Of a stretch of 64,000 nucleotides of DNA, positions 45,220-54,173 are shown in pieces. The number at the start of each line of letters is the position of its first letter. Position 1 is the first letter of the stretch. The position numbers were made by a program, and so were the translations under genes. This DNA comes from a virus: positions 229,279 through 293,278 of IMG/VR virus record IMGVR_UViG_3300033049_000066. One strand, 5' to 3'. The notes below the pieces were generated by a model. That model was not told the DNA's origin, made no database searches, and saw only the letters and a list, made by a program, of their open reading frames with translations.

Positions 45220-45969
45220 ATGGCAAATTTACAAGATATGAAAAAGGGTGTATTTGATTACGCTTCTGCAATGCTAGGTTCAGGAATGATAGATTTATCC
45301 CTTGACCCTATTCATTACGAAACAGCCTACGCACGAGCACTTGGCGTCTATCGCCAACGTGCGCAAAATGCGTATGAAGAATCGTATGTCTGGATTGACC
45401 TCGCTCAAGGAGAATCGGATTATACCTTGCCGCAAGAAGTTACTGAGGTCCGACAGGTATTTCGTAGAACGTTTGGATCCGTTGGCGGAGATTCAGCATT
45501 TGATCCGTTTAGCTCGGCAGTCATCAACACCTATGTATTGAACCTGGGCGGCACCGGCGGCCTAGCAACGTGGGAGATGTACACGCAGAAGTTAGAACTG
45601 GCCGCAAGAATGTTTGGTGGCTTTATGAATTTCACCTTCAACCCCAGCACTAAGCGAATCAAATTCGTGAGAAATATCACAGCAAGCGGAGAAACGGTTT
45701 TACTCTGGACCTACAACATGAAACCTGAAATCCAGCTGCTTACAGAATTGCAAATCTCACAGTGGATGAAAGACTACACCTACGCAAACTGTAAGTACAT
45801 GGAAGGCGAAGCCCGTGAAAAGTTTCAAACCATCGCCGGCCCAAATGGCGGAACTAGCCTCAACGGCTCCCAGCTAAAATCTGAAGCTCAGGCGCACATG
45901 GAACGTCTTGAAGACGACTTGAAGAAATACGTAGATGGCAGCGATCCAATTTCCTGGGTAATCGGCTAA
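45220..45969 (+). CDS. 13: Neck protein gp13
   Basis: A 249-residue neck component that binds portal and tail. LDPIHYETAYARALGVYRQR, YVWIDLAQGESDYTLPQEV and EVRQVFRRTFG match gp13 of aquatic T4-like phages, with AHMERLEDDLKKYVDGSDPI at the end. T4 gp13 has 309 residues. It is on the plus strand 7 kb from gp14/gp15 on the minus strand, although these are adjacent in T4. Confidence 0.75.
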   Translation: MANLQDMKKGVFDYASAMLGSGMIDLSLDPIHYETAYARALGVYRQRAQNAYEESYVWIDLAQGESDYTLPQEVTEVRQVFRRTFGSVGGDSAFDPFSSAVINTYVLNLGGTGGLATWEMYTQKLELAARMFGGFMNFTFNPSTKRIKFVRNITASGETVLLWTYNMKPEIQLLTELQISQWMKDYTYANCKYMEGEAREKFQTIAGPNGGTSLNGSQLKSEAQAHMERLEDDLKKYVDGSDPISWVIG

Positions 45970-45976
45970 CTAAAAT

Positions 45977-46005
45977 TTGACAAACCTGTTTAACTATAGT
46001 ATACT
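45977..46005 (+). promoter_or_regulatory. Sigma70-type promoter abutting the exonuclease ATG
   Basis: TTGACA (45977-45982), 17 bp, TATACT (46000-46005). The next ATG is at 46012, seven bases after the -10 box, where transcription should start: a leaderless mRNA, unless the inner Met9 is used. Confidence 0.75.
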
Positions 46006-46011
46006 ATACAA

Positions 46012-46545
46012 ATGCTACAAAAATATACTGACCTAATGATAGATATAGAGACGATTGACGTCTTGCCGACCTCCGCAATTCTTACAATCGGAGCACAGGG
46101 ATTTAACCCTTTTAGCGACAAATTCACCGACGTTACATTTTACAAACGATTAACACTTGAATCCCAAGCTGATCGTACCATTGACGACGGCACAGTTGCG
46201 TGGTGGGGGAACCAATCTGCCGACGCACAAGAAGAGGCCCTTAGTGATGGCGATGACAGAGTTGATATTAAACCCGCCCTGCAAGAATTATCAAAAATCG
46301 CGTGGAAACATAAGCGAATCTGGGCAAATGGAATTACATTCGACATGGTAATTCTTGAAAATGCGATGCGACAGTACGGCGTCAATTGCCCCTGGAAATT
46401 CTGGCAAGTTTTAGACGCAAGAACCATCTACAAACTAACCAACGCAAAGCCACTAGGCAACAATCACAACGCTCTCGCAGATTGCGTGAATCAAATCGAC
46501 ACACTACAGCAGTCGATCCAGCAACTTGGCATTACAAAGATTTAA
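46012..46545 (+). CDS. DEDDh 3'-5' exonuclease
   Basis: A 177-residue exonuclease of the DnaQ/RNase T-like fold. Catalytic residues in order: Asp11 and Glu13 (MIDIET), Asp111 (WANGITFDMVILENA), His152 and Asp157 (HNALAD). The compact form resembles the phage and bacterial exoribonuclease group related to T4 DexA. It may degrade host or phage nucleic acids. No Shine-Dalgarno site lies before the ATG. Convergent with the zinc-ribbon gene (4-nt overlap). Confidence 0.85.
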   Translation: MLQKYTDLMIDIETIDVLPTSAILTIGAQGFNPFSDKFTDVTFYKRLTLESQADRTIDDGTVAWWGNQSADAQEEALSDGDDRVDIKPALQELSKIAWKHKRIWANGITFDMVILENAMRQYGVNCPWKFWQVLDARTIYKLTNAKPLGNNHNALADCVNQIDTLQQSIQQLGITKI

Positions 46546-46892
46546 TTATCGGGAGTTAACCCCAAGTCCTTAGCCCAGGGCATATCTTGTTTCTCGACCG
46601 CAACCGCACAATTCAAACAAATCGATCTCAGATTAGTACGCTGAGTATTTTTTAAGTCACCGTCAACATAGTAAACTATAATCTGTTTACCCCACCTCGC
46701 CTTGAAGTGGCACTTGTCACACTCTGTCTTTTTCTTGTAGCCAGTTTTCGTCCAGTTCGGAATAGCAGCCTTCACCCCACGTCCTGTGCGAATACAATTG
46801 TCACACTTGGACCGATAATACGTTTTACCATTGCGTTTATAGTTGATGCTGGCGTGTCTTTGGTTGCAAGCCGCACATATCGGTCGTTTCAT
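46542..46892 (-). CDS. Zinc-ribbon / HNH-like protein
   Basis: A 116-residue protein from the ATG at 46892 (MKRPICAACNQRHASINYK). Cys pairs: CAAC, CDNC, CDKC and CLNC, with VYYVDGDLKNTQRTNLRSIC, the layout of an HNH-type nuclease or treble-clef DNA-binding protein. T4-like phages carry similar small proteins, some considered mobile. GATAAATA ends 5 nt before the ATG and no ribosome site is present. Nuclease activity unproven. Confidence 0.65.
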   Translation of the reverse strand: MKRPICAACNQRHASINYKRNGKTYYRSKCDNCIRTGRGVKAAIPNWTKTGYKKKTECDKCHFKARWGKQIIVYYVDGDLKNTQRTNLRSICLNCAVAVEKQDMPWAKDLGLTPDN

Positions 46893-46897
46893 GCAGG

Positions 46898-46905
46898 TAT
46901 TTATC
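46898..46905 (-). promoter_or_regulatory. Late promoter element GATAAATA
   Basis: GATAAATA on the minus strand, 5 nt from the ATG at 46892: predicted leaderless start. Confidence 0.55.
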
Positions 46906-47011
46906 TCGCAGTTCTTTCCAAAGGTGAAAAACCCGGCCGATAAGTGACTGTAATATGAAGATTCAAATAAATAGAAGCAAAGAGACAGATTCAATCAAAT
47001 TAGGAGATTAG

Positions 47012-47680
47012 ATGTTAACATACTTTACAATATATAAAGTCAGCAATTTACTCAATGGGAAATTTTATATCGGACAGCATCAAACTACAGATTTACAAGA
47101 TACCTATTTAGGTAGCGGAACGTCGGTAGTAAGGGCTATTAAAAAGTATGGTCGGCTGAACTTTTCTAAGGAAGTTTTATTTGTATTTGATAATTTTGAT
47201 GAAATGAATAACAAGGAAATTGAAATGGTTACTGAGGGATTAATTAAACATCCACTATGTTACAATCAAGTAATAGGCGGACAAGGTGATAATTCCAAAT
47301 CATTAAAGGAATACGTTAGAACTCCAGCGCATTGTGCTGCGTTAAGCAAAGCGAAGCTAGGTAGAACGCAAGATCCGCTAGTCGTTGAAAGACGAGCAAA
47401 AACTTGTAAAGCAAATCGAGCTAAAATGTCTCAAGAAGAGCGAAATGCACGATTTGGTCAGTGTGGTGAAGCTAATGGATTTTATAATAAACAGCATACA
47501 GCAGATTCAAAACAAAAAATAAGAGATACAATCGGAGATAGCAGAAAAGGAAAGTACAATGCTAACGCCAGATCAATTACTATAGACAATATAGCATATC
47601 AGACTCATAAAGAATGTATGCAACAACTTGGGCTATCGAAGCGAAAGCTCAAAAAATTAAAGAAATCTTTGGGAATTTAA
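47012..47680 (+). CDS. GIY-YIG homing endonuclease upstream of the sheath gene
   Basis: A 222-residue Seg-like nuclease: FTIYKVSNLLNGKFYIGQHQ (5-24), IKKYGRLNFSKEVLF, EMNNKEIEMVTEGLI (catalytic Glu region), then a NUMOD3-like segment (FYNKQHTADSKQKIRDTI) and a C-terminal NUMOD1-like helix (TIDNIAYQTHKECMQQLG). All core residues are present. AGGAGATTAG precedes the ATG. It sits 28 bases before gp18. Confidence 0.88.
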   Translation: MLTYFTIYKVSNLLNGKFYIGQHQTTDLQDTYLGSGTSVVRAIKKYGRLNFSKEVLFVFDNFDEMNNKEIEMVTEGLIKHPLCYNQVIGGQGDNSKSLKEYVRTPAHCAALSKAKLGRTQDPLVVERRAKTCKANRAKMSQEERNARFGQCGEANGFYNKQHTADSKQKIRDTIGDSRKGKYNANARSITIDNIAYQTHKECMQQLGLSKRKLKKLKKSLGI

Positions 47681-47708
47681 GAATGAATAATATTAAGGAG
47701 AGAAAAAA

Positions 47709-50700
47709 ATGTTAGTATCACCAGGAGTTGAGGTCACAATTATAGACGAAAGTCAGTACACTTCAGCAGGACAAAATACAGTACCGTACATCTTGTTAGC
47801 TACAGCGGAAAATAAATTAACCCCAGCTGGCACAGGAATTGCATCGGGTACATTAGCATCGGCATTAGGCGATGTTTATTTAATTACAAGTCAACGCGAA
47901 CTTGTTAACACATTTGGTAATCCAAACTTTGTTAAAACATCCGGCGGTGACGCAATACACGGTTATGAACTAAACGAGTACGGCTTAATGGCTGCTTACT
48001 CCGTCTTAGGAGCAACTAACCGAGCATACGTCCAACGTGTTGATGTTGACCTAGCAGAAATTGAAGCTTCTGTAGTACGCCCAATAGGTGCGGCGAGCGA
48101 GGGTACATATTGGTTTGATTTAGCTGAATCAGTTTATGGTTTGTTTGTATGGAACGCGACCGCGAATACCTTTACAAACGTCGAGCCTCTTGTTATTACT
48201 GATAACGCTGACTTAGTCTCAGATGGTGGCGTGCCACTAGCAAGCATAGGAACAGTAGATTCATATGCGATTGTCACAACTGATTCAAATAATACAGTAT
48301 ACTGGAAGAACTATGCTAATGTATGGGTAGTTGTCGGATCCGACGCATGGAAATTAACTACTCCTGTTACTGTCGGAACCACAACTCCGTCAGCAGCAGT
48401 CACTGCCGGTGCGTTTGATGTTATTACAGTAACTACACCAGGCCCTACTACAATCACCGTAACTGGGCTTGCCTCATTTGCACTTCAAGTAGCTGAAATT
48501 GTTGGTCAATTACCGGCAGAAGTTTCTGCATTCATCAAAGATGGAGCAATAGCATTTGCAACTTCCGACGCAACGTTAGAAATTAATAACCCAACTACTA
48601 CAACACTAACCGAGCTTGGGATTACAGCCGCAGTTTACAACTCATCTACAATGGCACACGATACTCACATTAATGTACCACGTTGGAGAGCAACAGATAC
48701 AACGCCTCGCCCAACCGGTTCAATGTGGCAGAAGACAACTTCAGTCAATAATGGCTTATCGGTAGTTGTTAAACGTTATAATTCAGTTACTGCCACATTT
48801 GACGTACAGTCAGCACCTGCTTACCTTGACGACGTAGCGGCAAACGCTGCTCTAGACCCAGGCACAGGCGGATCTGCTATACCAAGCGGTGACACTTATG
48901 TACAGTACGATGTCAACGAAGATAATAGTGCTACACTGAAATTATTTAGACGCACTGGCGGCACAACTTCTGTTACTGGCACCAATGGCACAATTGCTTT
49001 ACCGTTAGTATTTGCGATAGGCGATGCTTTTACAATCCAAGCAAGCCTAAAAAATAATGATACATTGCCAGCAGCAGTAACAGTCACCTTAACAGGTACT
49101 ACAGCAGCAGATTTTGTAGCAGACTTAGCAGCAGCCGGCGTAACAAATGTCGCATCATCTGTTACAGCAACCGGTCGTATTACAATTGAACACACTGCCG
49201 GCGGCGTAATTGTACTTAATGATACAACTAATGCTCCGATAGCAAACATCGGTATTACTGATGCACTTGACAATGTTCGTTTAAATGCCGCAGGTGATTT
49301 AGTACTTAGTAACTGGAACTTCTTAACTTACACAGCAGAAGCCACAGTGCCTGGGCAAGATCCTTTGAACGACACACGCTGGTACTATTCAGCAATTGAT
49401 CAAATTGACATTATGATCCACGAAGGTGGCTCTTGGATCGGATATAAGAATGCTACTACCGACATACGTGGGCATGACTTATCCCTTACTAATCCAACCG
49501 GTCCGATTGTTAGTGCAACTGCCCCGGTTCTTCAAACAGATGATACAGATCTTGAACTTGGTGACTTGTGGCTTGATACAAGCGACTTGGAAAATTATCC
49601 AGTAATACGTCGTTGGGAAGCCGATGTAAACTCTGTAGAAAGTTGGACATTAATTGACAACGCTGATCAAACATCTACTAACGGCATATTATTTGAAGAT
49701 GCACGTTGGGGTTTAACTGGTGAAGAAGATATAGCAGCTGGCGATTTTATAGCAATTACTGATTTATTGCTTAGCAATCAGCTTGATCCAGATGCGCCAG
49801 ATTCAACACTATACCCAGATGGCATGTTACTTTGGAATACACGACGCAGCGGTTACAACGTTAAAGAATATCGCGTTAACTACTTCAACGGTACGGACTT
49901 CGATCTTTCGTCATTGCCTAACATTCATCCGAACGCTTGGGTTACAGTATCCGGCAAGAAAGATGACGGAAGCGCAAACTTTGGTCGACTAGCCCAACGT
50001 AGTTTGATAGTTGAAGCAATGAAAGCTGCGATCGATACAAACACAGACATCCGTGAAGAACAACGCCAATTCAACCTTATCGCAGTACCTGGATATCCAG
50101 AGCTAATACCGAACATGGTTGCGTTAAACAATGAACGTTCAAATACAGCATTTGTAGTCGGTGATTCACCACTGCGCCTAGCTAATAACGGAACAGACAT
50201 TGCTAAATGGGCATCTAACAACGACGGACTTGGTGTTTCGACCAATGACGGACTTGCAAGTAACGATGAGTATTTAGGTGTTTTCTATCCAAGTGGTAGA
50301 ACTAACGACTTAACTGGAACTTCAATTATTGTGCCTCCAAGTCACATGATACTTCGTACCATTATACACAGCGACGAACAAGCCTATCCGTGGCTCGCAC
50401 CAGCTGGAACACGCCGAGGTCAAGTTGACAACGCAGACGCAATTGGTTATGTTGACGCAGTTACTGGTGAATTCCAGCAGATGTCTACACGCCAAGGAGT
50501 ACGTGATGTGCTTTACACTAATAACGTAAATCCAATCACATTCATTCCAGGTTCAGGCATTGTTAACTTCGGTAACAAAACTACCAAGTCTGGTTCAGCA
50601 CTTGATCGTATTAATGTATCACGTTTAGTATCGTTTATTCGTGTACAAGCTGATGCAATTGCGAAACAATTTGTATTTGAACCTAACGACAAACTAACAC

Positions 50701-50918
50701 GTGATGAAATCAAAGGTCAGATGGAACGTATGCTAAATGATTTAGTTGCAAAACGTGGTGTATACGATTATATAGTAGTTTGTGATAAGAGTAACAATAC
50801 AAATACTCGCATTGATCGCAACGAACTTTGGGTTGACATAGCAATAGAGCCAGTCAAAGCTGCTGAATTTATTTACGTCCCAATTCGCATACAGAATACG
50901 GGCGACATTAGCGGTTAA
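47709..50918 (+). CDS. 18: Tail sheath protein gp18
   Basis: Contractile sheath subunit of 1069 residues. N-terminal MLVSPGVEVTIIDESQYTSA and the C-terminal region (SRLVSFIRVQADAIAKQFVF, EPVKAAEFIYVPIRIQNTGD) are canonical; ERSNTAFVVGDSPLRL and NVNPITFIPGSGIVNFGNKT lie between. T4 gp18 has 659 residues; the extra length comes from Thr/Ala/Asp-rich beta domains in the middle (about 130-620), likely exposed on the tail surface. AAGGAGAG ribosome site. Followed by a strong terminator. Confidence 0.93.
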   Translation: MLVSPGVEVTIIDESQYTSAGQNTVPYILLATAENKLTPAGTGIASGTLASALGDVYLITSQRELVNTFGNPNFVKTSGGDAIHGYELNEYGLMAAYSVLGATNRAYVQRVDVDLAEIEASVVRPIGAASEGTYWFDLAESVYGLFVWNATANTFTNVEPLVITDNADLVSDGGVPLASIGTVDSYAIVTTDSNNTVYWKNYANVWVVVGSDAWKLTTPVTVGTTTPSAAVTAGAFDVITVTTPGPTTITVTGLASFALQVAEIVGQLPAEVSAFIKDGAIAFATSDATLEINNPTTTTLTELGITAAVYNSSTMAHDTHINVPRWRATDTTPRPTGSMWQKTTSVNNGLSVVVKRYNSVTATFDVQSAPAYLDDVAANAALDPGTGGSAIPSGDTYVQYDVNEDNSATLKLFRRTGGTTSVTGTNGTIALPLVFAIGDAFTIQASLKNNDTLPAAVTVTLTGTTAADFVADLAAAGVTNVASSVTATGRITIEHTAGGVIVLNDTTNAPIANIGITDALDNVRLNAAGDLVLSNWNFLTYTAEATVPGQDPLNDTRWYYSAIDQIDIMIHEGGSWIGYKNATTDIRGHDLSLTNPTGPIVSATAPVLQTDDTDLELGDLWLDTSDLENYPVIRRWEADVNSVESWTLIDNADQTSTNGILFEDARWGLTGEEDIAAGDFIAITDLLLSNQLDPDAPDSTLYPDGMLLWNTRRSGYNVKEYRVNYFNGTDFDLSSLPNIHPNAWVTVSGKKDDGSANFGRLAQRSLIVEAMKAAIDTNTDIREEQRQFNLIAVPGYPELIPNMVALNNERSNTAFVVGDSPLRLANNGTDIAKWASNNDGLGVSTNDGLASNDEYLGVFYPSGRTNDLTGTSIIVPPSHMILRTIIHSDEQAYPWLAPAGTRRGQVDNADAIGYVDAVTGEFQQMSTRQGVRDVLYTNNVNPITFIPGSGIVNFGNKTTKSGSALDRINVSRLVSFIRVQADAIAKQFVFEPNDKLTRDEIKGQMERMLNDLVAKRGVYDYIVVCDKSNNTNTRIDRNELWVDIAIEPVKAAEFIYVPIRIQNTGDISG

Positions 50919-50937
50919 TAACTAACGCTATACATTT

Positions 50938-50960
50938 AAGAGGGCTTCGGCCCTTTTATT
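50938..50960 (+). terminator. Terminator after the sheath gene
   Basis: 8-bp stem AAGAGGGC/GCCCTTTT (one G-T pair) with TTCG loop, then ATTTT. Confidence 0.85.
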
Positions 50961-50987
50961 TTGGAGAAAAATTCACGTCAACAAGAT

Positions 50988-50995
50988 GATAAATA
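50988..50995 (+). promoter_or_regulatory. Late promoter element GATAAATA for gp19
   Basis: GATAAATA 32 nt before the gp19 ATG, with ATAGGAGAC as ribosome site. Confidence 0.65.
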
Positions 50996-51027
50996 ACAGT
51001 AAGATATAATCAATAGGAGACAATATA

Positions 51028-51645
51028 ATGTCAGTATCCAGTCTTACAAAAATGACCACTCCGTTAGCGAGTGACCAAAGCGCAACAAGCCAGGGCTTGT
51101 TAATGCCTAAACTTTCGTATCGCTTTCGGGTGGTATTTGAAAACTTAGGTGTCTCAACTCCTCGCACAGAGTTAACAAAACAGGTTAAAGACTTTACACG
51201 TCCGAATCCTACTTTTGACCAAACCATAATTGATGTTTATAACTCAAGGATTAAACTAGCAGGAAAACCAAATTGGTCAGACGTGACATGTAATTTACGT
51301 GACGATGCATCAGGTTCAGTTTCTAAGTTAATTGGCGAGCAGATGCAGAAGCAATTCGATTTCATGGAACAGGCGTCAGCATCGTCCGGGATCGATTACA
51401 AATTTACTACACGCTTAGAGATGCTTGACGGCGGAAACGGAGCACACGAAGTAACAGTTCTTGAGACTTGGGAAATGTATGGTTGTTACTTAACGGGTGT
51501 TAACTACGGAACAGTAGATTACTCAAGCAGTGAGCCAATCATGCTTGCGATGAGTATTTCATTCGACAACGCAGTTCAAACTCCAGATAATACCGGTATC
51601 GGCGCAGCAATTGGTCGTACGCTTGGAAATAACGTTACAGGTTAA
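51028..51645 (+). CDS. 19: Tail tube protein gp19
   Basis: A 205-residue tube subunit. PKLSYRFRVVFENLGVSTPR, LTKQVKDFTRPNPTFDQTII and LETWEMYGCYLTGVNYGTVD are typical of gp19, as is the ending EPIMLAMSISFDNAVQTPD. T4 gp19 has 163 residues. It directly follows the sheath gene, as usual. Confidence 0.92.
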   Translation: MSVSSLTKMTTPLASDQSATSQGLLMPKLSYRFRVVFENLGVSTPRTELTKQVKDFTRPNPTFDQTIIDVYNSRIKLAGKPNWSDVTCNLRDDASGSVSKLIGEQMQKQFDFMEQASASSGIDYKFTTRLEMLDGGNGAHEVTVLETWEMYGCYLTGVNYGTVDYSSSEPIMLAMSISFDNAVQTPDNTGIGAAIGRTLGNNVTG

Positions 51646-51651
51646 TAGGCC

Positions 51652-52785
51652 ATGAGCGGCTTAGATAGTTTAAGTAAGAAATTTGGAGCCTCGTCACTAA
51701 GTGATTTAGCAAGCCAAATTACCGATGGCTTCTTTGGTGATGCTGGATATCTAAAGGATTATTCTCACGCGTCAAAGCTGATGCGCCCAAACGGGTTAGC
51801 ATTGGCGCCGAAGCAAAAGTTTCTATTCCATGTTTATTTCAATCTAACAAATCCGGGTTTGTTAAAATCAGCAACTGACAAAGCCCTTGTTGGTGCGCTG
51901 GTGAAGACAGTGCAGCTACCATCTTTCAAACTAGACACAGAAGAGCATATCCAGTACAACAGAAAACGCTTAGTTCATAACAGAATTAAATATGACCCCA
52001 TTACAATAAAACTTCATGACGATGGCGAAGGGCATGTGCTTGATATGTGGACAAATTACTATCAGTACTACTTTGCTGATTCACAGTACAGTTACTCCGA
52101 GGGAATTCCGACCGACCGAGGTCCAAACGGCCGCACGAACTACAATCAGCGAGACTTGTACGCAAAAGAAAGAATCAATCAAATAGCCGGCTGGGGTAAG
52201 ACCGTAACTAGCCCTCAGTCAAATGGGGATAAGCCAGCTTTCTTCAAAGATATTAAAATTTATGGGTTCAACCGCGGCGCATACGTCCTCTATACACTAA
52301 TAAATCCAGTGATTACAGCATGGGATCATGACACGTATGACTACGCCGACAGCACTGGAGTCATGGAGCACACCGTGACGCTACAGTACGAGGCAGTAAA
52401 ATATGCGGATAGTACAGCAGTAGATGAGAACGTCAAGGGCTTCGGACTAGAATCACGTTACGATCAAGAACCGGGCGCACTAGGACCAGGCAGCACAACC
52501 TCATTGTTCGGCACCGGCGGCCTGACCGACACAGGCGGATCAATCATAAGTGATTTGTCGCAAGGGAACTTAAAAGGAGCACTGTCCGCAGCACAAAAAC
52601 TTGGCTCATCTGCTAGGACATTTGGGAGCATTGACAATTTAAAAAACGTGGTAACTGGCGACGGCATCGGCGCCATTAAAGGCGAATTTCTAAGAGCAAT
52701 TGATTCAAAGCCAAGGCTGGAAGATTCATTCCCTACACCAAACACCGGAAATTCAAGTGCCACTCCGAAGAAATCCGAAGGATAA
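51652..52785 (+). CDS. Tail-tube-fold structural protein (gp19 paralogue)
   Basis: A 377-residue protein. The core (LAPKQKFLFHVYFNLTNPGL; VKTVQLPSFKLDTEEHIQYN; HTVTLQYEAVKY) follows the tube-fold pattern of gp19-like proteins, with a glycine- and serine-rich C-terminal third. It starts six bases after gp19. It may be a tube initiator, a tube terminator or a baseplate-tube adaptor (gp48/gp54-type). The class is likely, the exact role open. Confidence 0.6.
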   Translation: MSGLDSLSKKFGASSLSDLASQITDGFFGDAGYLKDYSHASKLMRPNGLALAPKQKFLFHVYFNLTNPGLLKSATDKALVGALVKTVQLPSFKLDTEEHIQYNRKRLVHNRIKYDPITIKLHDDGEGHVLDMWTNYYQYYFADSQYSYSEGIPTDRGPNGRTNYNQRDLYAKERINQIAGWGKTVTSPQSNGDKPAFFKDIKIYGFNRGAYVLYTLINPVITAWDHDTYDYADSTGVMEHTVTLQYEAVKYADSTAVDENVKGFGLESRYDQEPGALGPGSTTSLFGTGGLTDTGGSIISDLSQGNLKGALSAAQKLGSSARTFGSIDNLKNVVTGDGIGAIKGEFLRAIDSKPRLEDSFPTPNTGNSSATPKKSEG

Positions 52786-52788
52786 ACT

Positions 52789-53157
52789 ATGGCAACTAGC
52801 ACAAGCACAATAAATAATCCGGAATTTAGTGATGCGAATATACCACGAGCGATCGTTCGTGATAACTTATTACCTTTGCCGGTCGGCCCTGAATACGATT
52901 ACGTGCTGAGCATTTTTAAGAGCATAATGAAAGACGAAACTGCGGCTAAGAGCTTCGCACAATCGCTATACACTGTATCGCAATTAACTGGAATTTATGT
53001 CGTTACACTGCTTGAGGCACTTGACACCACAGACGAAATCTCGTTGACAACGGCCATGGCGTTTTACCTGAACGGAATCAACTCGCCAACAACACTTTAC
53101 GGGGTAAAAAATTTAATTATACCTAATTTCTATGCTGGACGCAACGTGCTGAGCTAA
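52789..53157 (+). CDS. Conserved virion-module hypothetical protein
   Basis: A 122-residue, mainly helical protein (SIFKSIMKDETAAKSFAQSL; GIYVVTLLEALDTTDEISLT; FYLNGINSPTTLYGV). Similar short proteins lie between tube and gp4 genes in aquatic T4-like phages. Start three bases after the preceding stop. Function unknown; an assembly role is likely by position. Confidence 0.6.
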   Translation: MATSTSTINNPEFSDANIPRAIVRDNLLPLPVGPEYDYVLSIFKSIMKDETAAKSFAQSLYTVSQLTGIYVVTLLEALDTTDEISLTTAMAFYLNGINSPTTLYGVKNLIIPNFYAGRNVLS

Positions 53158-53159
53158 CC

Positions 53160-53606
53160 ATGCGCAGAGGAAGCAATAAGTTTTCACAGGGGGTTTACAC
53201 GCCTCGCAATCCAAACAAGTACACCGGCAAGGGAAAAATCATCTACAGAAGTTCGTGGGAAAACCACTTCTGCATATTTTGTGACACCAACAATCACATA
53301 CTTGAGTGGGCAAGTGAGGCGATCCGTATTCCTTACCGCCATCCGCTCACCGGAAAGCAAACTACGTACGTTCCAGATTTTTTAATAAGATATCGAACTA
53401 AAAATAATAAAATCATCACTGAGCTTATTGAAATCAAGCCCGCTGGTCAAGCATCTTTGCGAGAAGGAATGAATCAGAATCAACGAGCTACAGTAGCGGT
53501 AAATAAGATGAAATGGGCTGCTGCCTCGAAATGGGCCAAGGCAAATGGCATAATCTTTCGGATTCTTACGGAACATGATTTGTTTGCTGCAACAAAAAAA
53601 CGATAA
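53160..53606 (+). CDS. 4: Head completion protein gp4
   Basis: A 148-residue protein needed to finish DNA-filled heads. The motifs GKIIYRSSWENHFCIFCDTN, VPDFLIRY and ELIEIKPAGQ follow the TnsA/PD-(D/E)xK nuclease-like pattern of gp4 (PDFL...EIKP). T4 gp4 has about 150 residues. It lies two bases after its neighbour and upstream of the terminase genes. Confidence 0.88.
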   Translation: MRRGSNKFSQGVYTPRNPNKYTGKGKIIYRSSWENHFCIFCDTNNHILEWASEAIRIPYRHPLTGKQTTYVPDFLIRYRTKNNKIITELIEIKPAGQASLREGMNQNQRATVAVNKMKWAAASKWAKANGIIFRILTEHDLFAATKKR

Positions 53607-53638
53607 CTCAACTTTCTAATTCTACACAGCATGAACTA

Positions 53639-53646
53639 GCTAAATA
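53639..53646 (+). promoter_or_regulatory. Late promoter element GCTAAATA
   Basis: GCTAAATA ends 5 nt before the ATG at 53652 (small terminase): predicted leaderless start. Confidence 0.5.
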
Positions 53647-53651
53647 TGTGT

Positions 53652-54134
53652 ATGACACAACGACTTGCAGAATTATTTGATTTACCCCCCGACGAACCTA
53701 AGGTTAAAGAGCCCAAGGCAGAAGAGCCTAGTACTGAGATAATAACTACAGAGGCACTAACCAATCTTGAAAAGATTGATCAAGCACTTCCTTCAATCAA
53801 AGGACTAGACTCTAGCGATAAAGAAATGGACGACATTGCTGACTTAGCAATTGACAGTTACAAGGATCTAATGGATTTAGGTATGAACGTCGAGGCTAGA
53901 GTAGCCTCAGAGATACTAAGTTCAGCAAGTCAATTCCTTGGCCACGCGATTACAGCGAAAAACGCAAAAATAAATAAAAAATTAAAGATGCTTGATCTCT
54001 TGCTGAAGAAAGCTAAGCTTGATCAAGACACCGGTACCGATGACACCACACCCGGCGAAGGTAAGATGCTTGATCGCAACGAACTACTAGCTGAGGTCTT
54101 GCAAGCTGCTAAAGATAATGACAAAACAGATTAA
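53652..54134 (+). CDS. 16: Terminase small subunit gp16
   Basis: A 160-residue DNA-recognition subunit of the packaging motor. MTQRLAELFDLPPDEPK, an acidic linker, and long helices (DDIADLAIDSYKDLMDLGMN; KINKKLKMLDLLLKKAKL) match gp16. T4 gp16 has 164 residues. The second ATG (53652) is preferred because it fits both family starts and the late promoter geometry. The large subunit follows 4.5 kb downstream, not directly as in T4. Confidence 0.85.
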   Translation: MTQRLAELFDLPPDEPKVKEPKAEEPSTEIITTEALTNLEKIDQALPSIKGLDSSDKEMDDIADLAIDSYKDLMDLGMNVEARVASEILSSASQFLGHAITAKNAKINKKLKMLDLLLKKAKLDQDTGTDDTTPGEGKMLDRNELLAEVLQAAKDNDKTD

Positions 54135-54137
54135 AAC

Positions 54138-54145
54138 GATAAATA
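54138..54145 (+). promoter_or_regulatory. Late promoter element GATAAATA
   Basis: GATAAATA, 28 nt before the ATG at 54174. Confidence 0.55.
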
Positions 54146-54173
54146 TATACAAATATTGCGAGTGAAACAATTT

